From Thalassospira profundimaris (GTDB taxonomy: Bacteria; Pseudomonadota; Alphaproteobacteria; Rhodospirillales; Thalassospiraceae): DNA of 64,000 bases. The notes below the pieces were generated by a model. The model was not told the origin of the DNA. It made no database searches and saw nothing but the letters and a program-made list of their open reading frames with translations. Positions 1 to 7,880 of this stretch are shown piece by piece. The DNA lies in contig NZ_JPWF01000004.1 in NCBI RefSeq assembly GCF_003326675.1, positions 186,001-250,000 on the forward strand, read 5' to 3'. A program made the position numbers and the translations under genes. The number at the start of each line of letters is the position of its first letter. Position 1 is the first letter of the stretch.

Positions 1-336
1 AAACGCGGCCCGTATCTTTCGGGTCGCGTTTCGACAACCCGCACTCTAAGGGTAAAGCGTTTTTTCATGGAGCACGCCACGACGAAACACTCACACGTTT
101 GTGGATGAAACAGGTCTTTGGTCATCCAAGGCACCGAAGATCGCTGCATGTTTGTCCTACTTTATAACCAGAGTCATCCCGACTTCTCGGTGCTTTTCTC
201 GGAGACGTCGAAGTTTAATACGTTGTGTTACGAGAGCCGATTGCCCCAGACGAGTATTTTTAGCACCTCACCAGAGGATATCGATAACCTACAAACAGCC
301 TACAGCTTAATCGCGAGCAGAAAACTATGAATCGGC
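1..336. other. Left-edge region without a confident gene
   Basis: No convincing gene is seen here. A 60-codon reading frame runs from an ATG at 148 to a stop at 330 on the plus strand and has protein-like composition, but it lacks a clear ribosome binding site and matches no family I recognise. A different plus frame is open from the window edge to about 174. The two frames may be remains of one decayed gene, or noise. The base composition is AT-richer than most of the window, like the neighbouring pentapeptide-repeat gene. Confidence 0.25.
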
Positions 337-1686
337 TCATCCATTTGAGTAGGGAAAGCCAACAAGGTTCAGAGCCTTCATGAATTCTGTGTACTCAGAG
401 CGGGTAGCGAAATCGTTGTGTTCATATTCACTCCACTTTCCGAAAGCATGACCACTGATTTTCTGTATCAAGTCTGCAGATTTTTCTTTTTCTTCAGCAC
501 GCTCAGCATCCTCATACTGTTCCAAAAGCTGTTTTAACTCCGCTCGTTTTTTATCCATTGCGTAGTACAACTTCGTATCTGAAGAACCAAATGTGCATTT
601 GAGCACCTCATCTTTCCCGATGAACCTTACGGCGGAAAGGTCCGCACCAATTAAACAAATTCCATATATTTTACCGAGATTTATTGTGTCTACCCACCCT
701 GATTTAGAGACTTGCGGCTGGTTAATTGTTGCGTAGTCAAACCGTGTACCTTGCAGGTTGGCACGCACAAAGCTCGCAAAATTCAGTAGTGCGTAGTAAA
801 ATTGGGTCCCACTCAAATCAGACGCATCGAACATAGCACCTTCCAATCGGGCACCATGAAACATTGCGCCAGAAAACTCACCGTTTCTGAAGTCGCCACC
901 TGACAAATCAGTATTACTCAGATCTAGACGAAATCGGCTTTTACGCTCAATATCAACTTGCTTGGTCGTTCGGCGCCCTATCACAGTGATGGCTGCTTGA
1001 ATGTCAATTCTTACCTTCGGCCTTCGCGTTGGCTCTGGGTCACTCGGCACAGTCGACACCGCAGGCGTGTTCTCCCTCAAGTAAGCACATAAAATTTCCA
1101 TGATCTGAATATGATCTCGCGGGCTGTCGACAGCGATGCGTTCTAGACCATAGATACTACCAAGTCGCACTTCCAAGTTTGGAACTGATTCCTCAAAATT
1201 TTCTACGTCCTCAATGCGCTCACCGTCCGGTCGCACTGCAGGTATAAGCTCGCCGTCCTCATCACGCTTCCACACACCTTTGATACTTTGGTATCGGGGT
1301 GTTCTCTTTACCTGCTTTGTAACTTTCTCAGCACCTAGGCCCTTAACAGCTTCATTAATCCGGTCAGTTATATGGCCTTGTTCCGCCACATTTACTTGTT
1401 TCTGCGCGACGATTGAGCGCCACACCAAAAATGGCAAACCGACAGTGGCGGCAAGTAACAACCCAAGATTTCGGATTATCTCAGCCTTCTCCGCTGCAAT
1501 CAAAAAACCGTTATCAACAACTGTAACAACAATCATTAACAACACAGCGATGCTAACCATTGCGAGAGCAATAATAAAAAGGCTTAGGAAGAAACCTAAA
1601 AATCCCCCTAGAACAGTATTTTTCGAGAAGTCAAAATTGTTCTTAAATCCCAACCACTGCAATAGTGTAGCCTTCTCATGCTCCAC
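337..1686 (-). CDS. Two-TM pentapeptide-repeat membrane protein
   Basis: Predicted inner-membrane protein of 449 residues. Two hydrophobic segments lie near residues 24-48 and 68-85. A charged linker follows, with the phrase RLGSIYGLERIAVDSPRDH that is common in two-TM pentapeptide-repeat proteins, and then a run of A(D/N)LxG-type pentapeptides at roughly residues 250-330, expected to fold as a right-handed beta helix. The frame is open to a TTG at 1770, but a strong purine-rich ribosome binding site (GGGAGGGGA) sits just before a GTG at 1686, so I chose that start. Base composition is AT-rich relative to the genes beyond 1795, suggesting transfer. Function is unknown; such proteins occur in accessory and defence contexts, but nothing here proves that role. 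Confidence 0.8.
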   Translation of the reverse strand: MEHEKATLLQWLGFKNNFDFSKNTVLGGFLGFFLSLFIIALAMVSIAVLLMIVVTVVDNGFLIAAEKAEIIRNLGLLLAATVGLPFLVWRSIVAQKQVNVAEQGHITDRINEAVKGLGAEKVTKQVKRTPRYQSIKGVWKRDEDGELIPAVRPDGERIEDVENFEESVPNLEVRLGSIYGLERIAVDSPRDHIQIMEILCAYLRENTPAVSTVPSDPEPTRRPKVRIDIQAAITVIGRRTTKQVDIERKSRFRLDLSNTDLSGGDFRNGEFSGAMFHGARLEGAMFDASDLSGTQFYYALLNFASFVRANLQGTRFDYATINQPQVSKSGWVDTINLGKIYGICLIGADLSAVRFIGKDEVLKCTFGSSDTKLYYAMDKKRAELKQLLEQYEDAERAEEKEKSADLIQKISGHAFGKWSEYEHNDFATRSEYTEFMKALNLVGFPYSNG

Positions 1687-1794
1687 AGCTCCCCTCCCAA
1701 CCATTGTCTGCATATGTACCGGCATACTAACTGAATTAGCTTTCAACACACAGTTCGTACCTTGCCTCAAAAATAATCTGTTAAAAAATCGAAA

Positions 1795-3723
1795 TTACAA
1801 ATCTTCACGCTGCTCTGAGGAGATATCGGCATCAATATCATGCCGGATCGCCAGCCTTAGCGCATTAAGGATGGCAATCACATCAATGCCTTCCTGAAGC
1901 AACGCACCGGCGACCGGGGTAATGTAACCTGCGGCGGCAAAGCCCATGGCAAGGATGGACAAAACCATACCGCCAATCACGCTTTGCAAAAGGATGCGAC
2001 GCATTGCCATGCTGATGTGAAGAAGCTCGTCAACCGTGACAAGGGATGCTTCGGGGATTACGGCCCCGGCGGCATCGGCGGTAACGGCACTTTCCTTGCC
2101 AAAGGCGATGCCGACGGTGGCAACCGCAAGTGCCGGGGCATCATTGATGCCATCGCCCATGAATAATGTCGGGGCCGTGGCGGCCTCGGCCCGGACGATG
2201 GCGACTTTCTGTTCCGGGCTTTGTGAGGCAAGGCTTTCGCGGATGCCAAGCAAGTCGGAAAGATAGCTGACCTCACTTTCGCGGTCGCCCGACAGCAACA
2301 TGACTTTGTTAAAATGATGGATTTCACCCAGATGTCCGACGAAGCTTTCGCCCTCGGCGCGTGGGGTATCGCGAAACCGGAATGTTGCGCCGTATTTGCC
2401 ATTGATCAGCACCACGCATTCCAGCCCCGCCGCCGTTTCGGGCAAAAGTGCTGCGATATCGGGATCGGATTTCACAAGCTTGTTTCGATGGGTCACCACT
2501 ACTTCGTGACCATCGACCTGCCCGCTTAGACCCTGCCCCGGCTTTTCGGATGCGTGCGAGACTTCATCAAGCGGCAGCTTCTTGTTTTGGGCGGCCTTAA
2601 GCACGGCTGATGCCAGCGGATGCTTGGAATAGCGTTCAAGCCCTGCTGTCAGGCGCAGGACAAAATCGGCCTCGAACCCGGCACCGGGCAAAACATCCAC
2701 CAGTTCCGGCCGCCCATAGGTCAATGTGCCGGTCTTATCAAAGATCGCAGTCTGACAGGTTGGCAATCGTTCCAGCACGGTCGGATCGCGGATGACGATG
2801 CCCCGCCGTGCTGCAATCGAAATCGCACTCATCACCGTGATTGGAATGGCAATCAAAAGCGGACAGGGTGTTGCCACCACAAGAACCGCCAGAAACCGAG
2901 ATGAATCCCCGCTTAGATACCCGACAAGCAGCGCAAACAATAACGCCGCCGGGGCAAACCATGCCCCGATCTGATCCCCAAGGCGTCGGATATGCGGGCG
3001 TTTTTGTTCGGCCTCGGCCATGACATTCATGATCTGGGCATATCGGGAATCTTGGGCGCACTTTTCCGCCCGGATGATCAGGACCGCCTCGCCATTGATT
3101 GCCCCTGAAAGCACCGCGGTTCCCGGGGCCTTGGCCACCACATAGGGTTCCCCCGTCAGATAGCTTTCATCCATCGAACCATGCCCGTCGACAACAATGC
3201 CATCGACCGGGGCGGTTTCATGGGGAAAGACCGCAATCAGGTCATCAATCTTGATATCATCAAGGGCAATGTCAGAAATATCGCCATTTACTTCCTTGCG
3301 GTGTGCGACACTTGGCATGCGGCGCGCAAGGGCATTAAGCGCCGAGGATGCCTTGCGCATGGCAAAGCTTTCCAAAACCTGCCCGCCGGTCAGCATCAGA
3401 ATAATCAGACTGGCCGCAAGATATTCACCCAGCCACACCCCGGTGACAAAGGCAATGGCGGCAAGGAAATCCGCACCCATTTCGCGCCGAAGCAGTTTGA
3501 TCGCAAGCTGCATCAGGATCGGCACCCCACCGAGAGCGAACAGGGCAAAAAGCGGAAGGTCGGCGGAATGATACCCGCCTGCCATTTCCGGCCCAACCCA
3601 AAGCAGGATGAAATGGGCAATCATGGCAAGCAAGGTGGCAACAAGGATGGCCCGGTTCAAAACCGGCGCAGACAGGGCATCATCGATGCGTTCAAGAACA
3701 CCTGAAACTGCCTGATCCGTCAT
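1795..3723 (-). CDS. P1B-type metal-transporting ATPase (TPC/QExxD subtype)
   Basis: Inner-membrane pump of 642 residues that uses ATP to export or move a transition metal. The TGE loop lies near 190-192, the phosphorylated Asp is in DKTGT at 329-333 and GDGINDAP marks the hinge. No N-terminal heavy-metal-binding domain is present. The membrane metal site is TPCP (285-288) rather than CPC, and QEGID (610-614) lies in the last membrane region. TPC plus QExxD is the signature described for the P1B-5 group (Sinorhizobium Nia, linked to Ni and Fe), so the ion may be Ni or Fe rather than Zn/Cd; this is inferred. The hemerythrin-like tail found in some of that group is missing. A clean AAAGGAG site precedes the ATG at 3723. 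It lies 84 bp downstream of the HdeD-like gene on the same strand. Confidence 0.9.
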   Translation of the reverse strand: MTDQAVSGVLERIDDALSAPVLNRAILVATLLAMIAHFILLWVGPEMAGGYHSADLPLFALFALGGVPILMQLAIKLLRREMGADFLAAIAFVTGVWLGEYLAASLIILMLTGGQVLESFAMRKASSALNALARRMPSVAHRKEVNGDISDIALDDIKIDDLIAVFPHETAPVDGIVVDGHGSMDESYLTGEPYVVAKAPGTAVLSGAINGEAVLIIRAEKCAQDSRYAQIMNVMAEAEQKRPHIRRLGDQIGAWFAPAALLFALLVGYLSGDSSRFLAVLVVATPCPLLIAIPITVMSAISIAARRGIVIRDPTVLERLPTCQTAIFDKTGTLTYGRPELVDVLPGAGFEADFVLRLTAGLERYSKHPLASAVLKAAQNKKLPLDEVSHASEKPGQGLSGQVDGHEVVVTHRNKLVKSDPDIAALLPETAAGLECVVLINGKYGATFRFRDTPRAEGESFVGHLGEIHHFNKVMLLSGDRESEVSYLSDLLGIRESLASQSPEQKVAIVRAEAATAPTLFMGDGINDAPALAVATVGIAFGKESAVTADAAGAVIPEASLVTVDELLHISMAMRRILLQSVIGGMVLSILAMGFAAAGYITPVAGALLQEGIDVIAILNALRLAIRHDIDADISSEQREDL

Positions 3724-3737
3724 GCCGCGCTCCTTTT

Positions 3738-3749
3738 ATGTGATCACAT
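3738..3749. promoter_or_regulatory. 12-bp perfect palindrome ATGTGATCACAT
   Basis: A perfect palindrome in the 84-bp gap between the HdeD-like gene and the metal ATPase, about 14 bases upstream of the ATPase start codon. The TGTGA/TCACA half-sites resemble Crp/Fnr-type half-sites, but the normal spacer is absent, so the binding protein is unknown. It could be an operator for an internal promoter. Confidence 0.35.
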
Positions 3750-3807
3750 TATGATGCATTAAGTTTCGCGATCACACCACAGGGCAATGCGGCAATCCGC
3801 ATATCAA

Positions 3808-4377
3808 TCAGGCACGTGTAACCTTGCCCATCGCAACCGAAAGCATCAGATAACTGAACCCGGACGACAACAGATTGATGCCCAGCAACAACCCGATGGC
3901 CCAGGCCGCAGAACTTGGCAATTCGGCAAAGATCATAACCCCGGCAAGGATCGCAATCGCACCTGAAAACAGCATCCATTTCCAGCCGGGAAACTGGCTG
4001 AGCCGTGACGCCATCAGCAATTCAAGCAGCCCTTGCAGGATAAAGGCAATCGCCAGCAACACGGTCAGGGTCACAACACCGGCAAGCGGGAAAAACGCCA
4101 GCCAGCCGCCAATCACCCCGAAAATAACGCCCTGGATGATATCAAGCGAACGCCGAGTCGGTGTATCGGCATTCCAGGCCCCGTAAAAATGCCCGACCGC
4201 CCCGATAATGAACAACCAGCCGATCATGGTTTTAAAGGCGATGGTGGTTGCCAGCGGAAAGGCCACAGCCAGAATACCAAGCACCAGCATGATCACGCCG
4301 ACATTGCGCAACCGCTTACGGCTTTTATCCAGAAGTCCGCGCATTTCCGGGGTCCCGTCATTGATAACCTGGGTCAT
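3808..4377 (-). CDS. HdeD/DUF308 family membrane protein
   Basis: Small inner-membrane protein of 189 residues with about six hydrophobic segments and the repeated three-helix layout of the HdeD (DUF308) family, which is linked to acid stress in enterics but has no defined biochemical activity. The start at 4377 is chosen because an AGGAGTAAAG ribosome binding site sits directly before it; an in-frame ATG ten codons upstream has none. It precedes the metal ATPase on the same strand and may be co-transcribed, although the palindrome in the gap suggests separate control of the second gene. Confidence 0.88.
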   Translation of the reverse strand: MTQVINDGTPEMRGLLDKSRKRLRNVGVIMLVLGILAVAFPLATTIAFKTMIGWLFIIGAVGHFYGAWNADTPTRRSLDIIQGVIFGVIGGWLAFFPLAGVVTLTVLLAIAFILQGLLELLMASRLSQFPGWKWMLFSGAIAILAGVMIFAELPSSAAWAIGLLLGINLLSSGFSYLMLSVAMGKVTRA

Positions 4378-4473
4378 TGGCTTTACTCCTGCCAGTGATG
4401 CGGCCAAACATAATCAACCTGAAATTGCCACAAAGCTTAGCCGATTAAACGCAAGGCGAACAGGAAAAGTTCC

Positions 4474-5373
4474 CTATTCACAGTCCCTTGCCGCCGAAAT
4501 CAAACGTTCGGCAACCGCACGAACCGCCGGGCGTTGCTCATAACCGGGTTGCACCAGAAATGTCGCAAGCGGGCTTCGTACCGGGGCAAAGGGCAACATG
4601 ACAAGGTCATGACTTGCAATGGCCTTTCGGGCAAAGGGCAAGCGCGAAAGAATGACACCGATGCCCGCATCAGCGGCACAAAGCCCGACACTGTAATCCT
4701 CGAACCGGCGGTCTGAAGGCTTTTGACGGAACTTCACGCCGTGCGCCTCCAACCAGTGACGCCACCCGGTCGCATCACTGTCATTAAGCAGTGGCAGGCT
4801 TGCAATTGCTTCTGCATCAAGGCTTTGCGGATCGCGTCCGGCCAGAAGTTTCGGCGAAATCAGCGGCACCAGATCATCGGAAAACAACCGGGTCGATTTT
4901 GTACCCTGCCACTGGCCCTTGCCACAGCGAATGGCAATGTCGGTCTGGCCTTCATTGAAATCTGCCAGTCGTTCGGAAATTTCAAGTTCAAGCCGGACAT
5001 TCAAATCCCGCTCGATATCGGGCACCAGGGCAAGAAACCAGATCCGCGCATAAGACGGCAACAAACTGATCTTGATGACATCCGGCCCGCGACGTTGCCG
5101 CCACGGCTGAGCGCCTTGGGACAAAAGTTCGATGGCCCCCTGCACATCACGCAAAAAGCGTTGCCCGTCAGGTGTCGGGCGCACCCCGCGGCCATACCGT
5201 TCAAACAGATCATAGCCAAGCCATTGTTCAACCTGTGCCACATGGCGGCTGATCACGCTGTGCGTTACCCCCATTTCTGCGGCAGCAGCCGAAAACGATC
5301 CGTTGCGTGCCGCGGCCATCACCGCGGGCAACAAGGCTAGTGGAGGAAGGGAGACATCTTTGCTGTGCATCAT
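4474..5373 (-). CDS. LysR family transcriptional regulator (GcvA-like)
   Basis: DNA-binding regulator of about 299 residues. The N-terminal winged helix-turn-helix spans roughly residues 8-65, including SFSAAAAEMGVTHSVISRHV, and a periplasmic-binding-like effector domain follows. VSRHV-type helices and the RYGRGVRPTPDG wing resemble the GcvA subgroup. It is divergent from the EamA transporter that starts 103 bp away, the usual arrangement in which a LysR protein controls its neighbour and itself. In-frame ATGs also occur at 5397 and 5370; none has a strong ribosome binding site. The chosen start lies inside a 21-bp palindrome, which suggests autoregulation. Confidence 0.88.
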   Translation of the reverse strand: MMHSKDVSLPPLALLPAVMAAARNGSFSAAAAEMGVTHSVISRHVAQVEQWLGYDLFERYGRGVRPTPDGQRFLRDVQGAIELLSQGAQPWRQRRGPDVIKISLLPSYARIWFLALVPDIERDLNVRLELEISERLADFNEGQTDIAIRCGKGQWQGTKSTRLFSDDLVPLISPKLLAGRDPQSLDAEAIASLPLLNDSDATGWRHWLEAHGVKFRQKPSDRRFEDYSVGLCAADAGIGVILSRLPFARKAIASHDLVMLPFAPVRSPLATFLVQPGYEQRPAVRAVAERLISAARDCE

Positions 5374-5382
5374 ATGCACAGC
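5362..5382. promoter_or_regulatory. 21-bp perfect palindrome at the LysR gene start
   Basis: Nine-base arms GCTGTGCAT and ATGCACAGC flank a CAT centre. It overlaps the probable start codon of the LysR gene and lies about 95 bp from the divergent EamA transporter start. Its position fits an autoregulatory operator; in RNA the same bases could form a hairpin over the start codon. The regulator that binds it is not shown by the sequence. Confidence 0.5.
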
Positions 5383-5475
5383 TGACCCCAAAGCCATGCT
5401 CTATGTCAACAGCTTTGATCCGCGTATCAGCATGTTCATAAACAAATCTCGACAGATGTCACAAAGGTTATCGAC

Positions 5476-6366
5476 ATGCTTTCACGTCCTTCCCTTGGCC
5501 TTGTCTGCGCCCTGATTACGGTGCTTTCCTGGGCTGCGTCCTTTCCCTTGATCAAAGTCGCCCTTGGCGGTCTTGATCCACTGCCGCTGGCCGCTGCGCG
5601 CTTTGCCCTTGCAGCCTGCCCGGCGGTGATCTGGCTTATGGTCAAACGTCCTGAAATGCCCAAGATTGTTGATCTGGCGCGACTTGCGCTTGGCGGGGCG
5701 CTGGGCATCAGCATCTATAACTGGTTGCTCAATACCGGGCAGCAAACCGTATCGCCCGGTGCGGCAAGCTTTATCATCAATACCTTGCCGATCTGGACCG
5801 CGTTGCTTGCGACATTTTTCCTGCGTGATCGGTTCGGGATCGGGGCATGGGTTGCCACCATCGTCAGTTTTTCGGGCGTCATCCTAATCGCCTTTGCCCA
5901 GCCCGGCCCGATGAAATTTGGCAATGGCAGTTCCCTGATCCTGTTGGCATCAATCCTGTCGGCGACCTATTTCGTTCTGGTGCGCGGTGTGATTGCGCGC
6001 TATGGCCCGGCAACCTGCAGCTGCTGGACGCTGATCACCGGGGCGCTGTGGCTTGGTCCGTGGCTGCCCGATGGCTTGGCACAAATCAGTGTGGCCCCGA
6101 CATCGGTGATATCGGCTGTGATGTTCCTTGGACTGGTTTCGGCATCGCTTGGCTATGCAACATGGAGCTATGCCATCGGCCATTTCGGCCCGGCATCCGC
6201 GGCAAACTTTTTATATCTCGTGCCCCCGATTGCGATCACTTTGGCCTGGGCACTTAGTGGCATTACACCCGATATCTTGACCCTTTTGGGCGGTGTGGTT
6301 GCCATTACCGGGGTAGTCATGTTACGCCTTTCCATGGCACGCGCCGCCCGCAAGGCCACGGCCTAG
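5476..6366 (+). CDS. EamA (DMT superfamily) transporter
   Basis: Inner-membrane permease of 296 residues with about ten hydrophobic segments in two repeated five-helix EamA halves; the motif SWAASFPLIKVAL near the start is characteristic. Members export small metabolites or amino acids, driven by ion gradients. Substrate is not evident. A weak AAAGG site precedes the ATG. Divergence from the LysR regulator makes it the likely regulated target. Confidence 0.9.
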   Translation: MLSRPSLGLVCALITVLSWAASFPLIKVALGGLDPLPLAAARFALAACPAVIWLMVKRPEMPKIVDLARLALGGALGISIYNWLLNTGQQTVSPGAASFIINTLPIWTALLATFFLRDRFGIGAWVATIVSFSGVILIAFAQPGPMKFGNGSSLILLASILSATYFVLVRGVIARYGPATCSCWTLITGALWLGPWLPDGLAQISVAPTSVISAVMFLGLVSASLGYATWSYAIGHFGPASAANFLYLVPPIAITLAWALSGITPDILTLLGGVVAITGVVMLRLSMARAARKATA

Positions 6367-6469
6367 AACCAAAGGGACAATCCGCAACCTTGTGATCAGA
6401 ATGATTATAAAGAAATACTGATAACTGGTTCACTATCTCTGCCTTTGACACAGGCTTTTCAAAGGTCTA

Positions 6470-6952
6470 TTGAAAAGCCGTGTCTTTCCTATCTGGATAG
6501 AAGCCGTGTCAGTCACCCGAAAACACATTCCGGTCGTTCGACGCACGCTGTCACTCCTTGTCGGGTGGCTGTTGCTGGTTAATGGCATGATGTTCGGGTT
6601 CATGCATGCCCCGGTGGCACTTGCATCTGTTCCGGCAAGCACGGCATCCGCCGACGTTACCTATGTTCCCCTGATCATTTGTACTGCCAACGGCATCAAA
6701 ACGATTTCGGTCCCGGCCGAGGTCGCCAAGGATGGCGGCACCGCCCCGCACAGCTCGAACGCCTATGAAGGTTTCCAGTGTGCAAGTTGCGGTCTTGGCA
6801 ATCATGCGGTCGGGATGCCGGTTGAACCCGAATTACCACTGGTTCACCGCATCAAGCTTTCCAATCAGGTAACGGCCCTTCATATCACCGCACGTCTGCA
6901 CGGCTTTTGTCCGATTGCGGCATCCCCGCGCGCACCGCCCGCGACCATCTGA
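6470..6952 (+). CDS. DUF2946-like small exported or membrane protein
   Basis: Protein of up to 160 residues with a hydrophobic segment near residues 25-52 (signal peptide or anchor), a CASCG pair of cysteines near the middle and a C-terminal APRAPP tail. This layout matches the DUF2946 family, often found near metal or copper genes, with no known activity. The frame starts at a TTG (6470) with AAGG four bases upstream; an in-frame GTG at 6506 is an alternative start. No partner metal gene is adjacent; the next gene encodes a Crp/Fnr regulator. Confidence 0.65.
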   Translation: MKSRVFPIWIEAVSVTRKHIPVVRRTLSLLVGWLLLVNGMMFGFMHAPVALASVPASTASADVTYVPLIICTANGIKTISVPAEVAKDGGTAPHSSNAYEGFQCASCGLGNHAVGMPVEPELPLVHRIKLSNQVTALHITARLHGFCPIAASPRAPPATI

Positions 6953-7141
6953 TTTTGTTTCCGAGGTCTTGGGCATTTTACGCCATAAATGTATCTTCAC
7001 ACCCGGAATCCGTGCCGGAAACAAAGTCGAATATCTGCCCGAATGGGCCATCCCCGGATGTCATGCCGGGCCCAGAGACTGGTGTCGATACGCGACCCCG
7101 CACTTGCCGCGTATCCTGATTTTGCCAATGGGGGACAACCC

Positions 7142-7786
7142 ATGAACAAACTGGACGCCTTATCCATTCTTGAAAAACTGGCCGAACCGGCCGCCCTTAA
7201 TCTTCCGGCAGATGCCAGCATCGGCCATCACGCCGAAGACCAGGCCTATATCTATTTGCTGGCAAGCGGCCTTGCCCTGCGGTGCAAATATACCGAAGAC
7301 GGTGAAAGACAGGTTTGTCGTGTTTATCGTCCCGGTGATTTCATCGGGCTTGAAATGCTTGCCGTCAGTGACCCGTCGCTGGTGATCGAAACCATTGCGC
7401 CTTCAATCATCAAGCGCCTGCCGATCACACGCGTGCAGGATGCACAGCACAAAGACCGCCTGACACAAGAAGCAGTGATGTCGCTTCTTGCCACCGAGGT
7501 CATGGATGCCCAGCAGCTTAAAATAAGCTTTGGCACCGGATCGGCGATGCGCCGCATTTGCCGGTTCCTGCTTTGGGCATCGCACAAGGATCAGGTATCC
7601 CTGCCCAACCGTGAAAAGCTTGGCAATATCATTGCGACCACCACCGAAACGGCAAGCCGCATGATCGCCAACCTTAAACGCGAAGGGGCGCTTGCCAAAA
7701 ACCCGGTTCTGCCAACGGTCATGCAGATCAACCGGGCCAAGCTGTGCAAGGGGGCGGGTGAAACCCGTCAACAGAGTGCGGCATAA
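7142..7786 (+). CDS. Crp/Fnr family transcriptional regulator
   Basis: Cytoplasmic regulator of 214 residues: an N-terminal cyclic-nucleotide-binding-like beta barrel (about 20-110, with RPGDFIGLEML), a long dimer helix, and a C-terminal winged helix with the typical HTH_Crp pattern LGNIIATTTETASRMIANLK. The cysteine cluster that holds an Fe-S cluster in Fnr is absent, as is the full cAMP-binding signature of Crp, so the signal is unknown. The reading frame is open 51 codons upstream, but the ATG at 7142, preceded by GGGGGACA, gives the usual family length. A strong terminator follows. Confidence 0.9.
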   Translation: MNKLDALSILEKLAEPAALNLPADASIGHHAEDQAYIYLLASGLALRCKYTEDGERQVCRVYRPGDFIGLEMLAVSDPSLVIETIAPSIIKRLPITRVQDAQHKDRLTQEAVMSLLATEVMDAQQLKISFGTGSAMRRICRFLLWASHKDQVSLPNREKLGNIIATTTETASRMIANLKREGALAKNPVLPTVMQINRAKLCKGAGETRQQSAA

Positions 7787-7810
7787 AACGGTAAAGACCG
7801 GCTGAAAACA

Positions 7811-7846
7811 AAAGGTGCATGGGGAAATCTCCATGCACCTTTTTTC
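7811..7846. terminator. Intrinsic terminator, likely bidirectional
   Basis: A 12-base perfect stem (AAAGGTGCATGG with CCATGCACCTTT) around an 8-base loop, followed by a run of T on the plus strand and preceded by A-rich bases on the minus-strand side. It lies between the convergent Crp/Fnr and GGDEF-EAL genes and can end both transcripts. Confidence 0.9.
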
Positions 7847-7880
7847 GTGTCCGTTTGCAATGGGCGTCTGCGCCCTTTGA

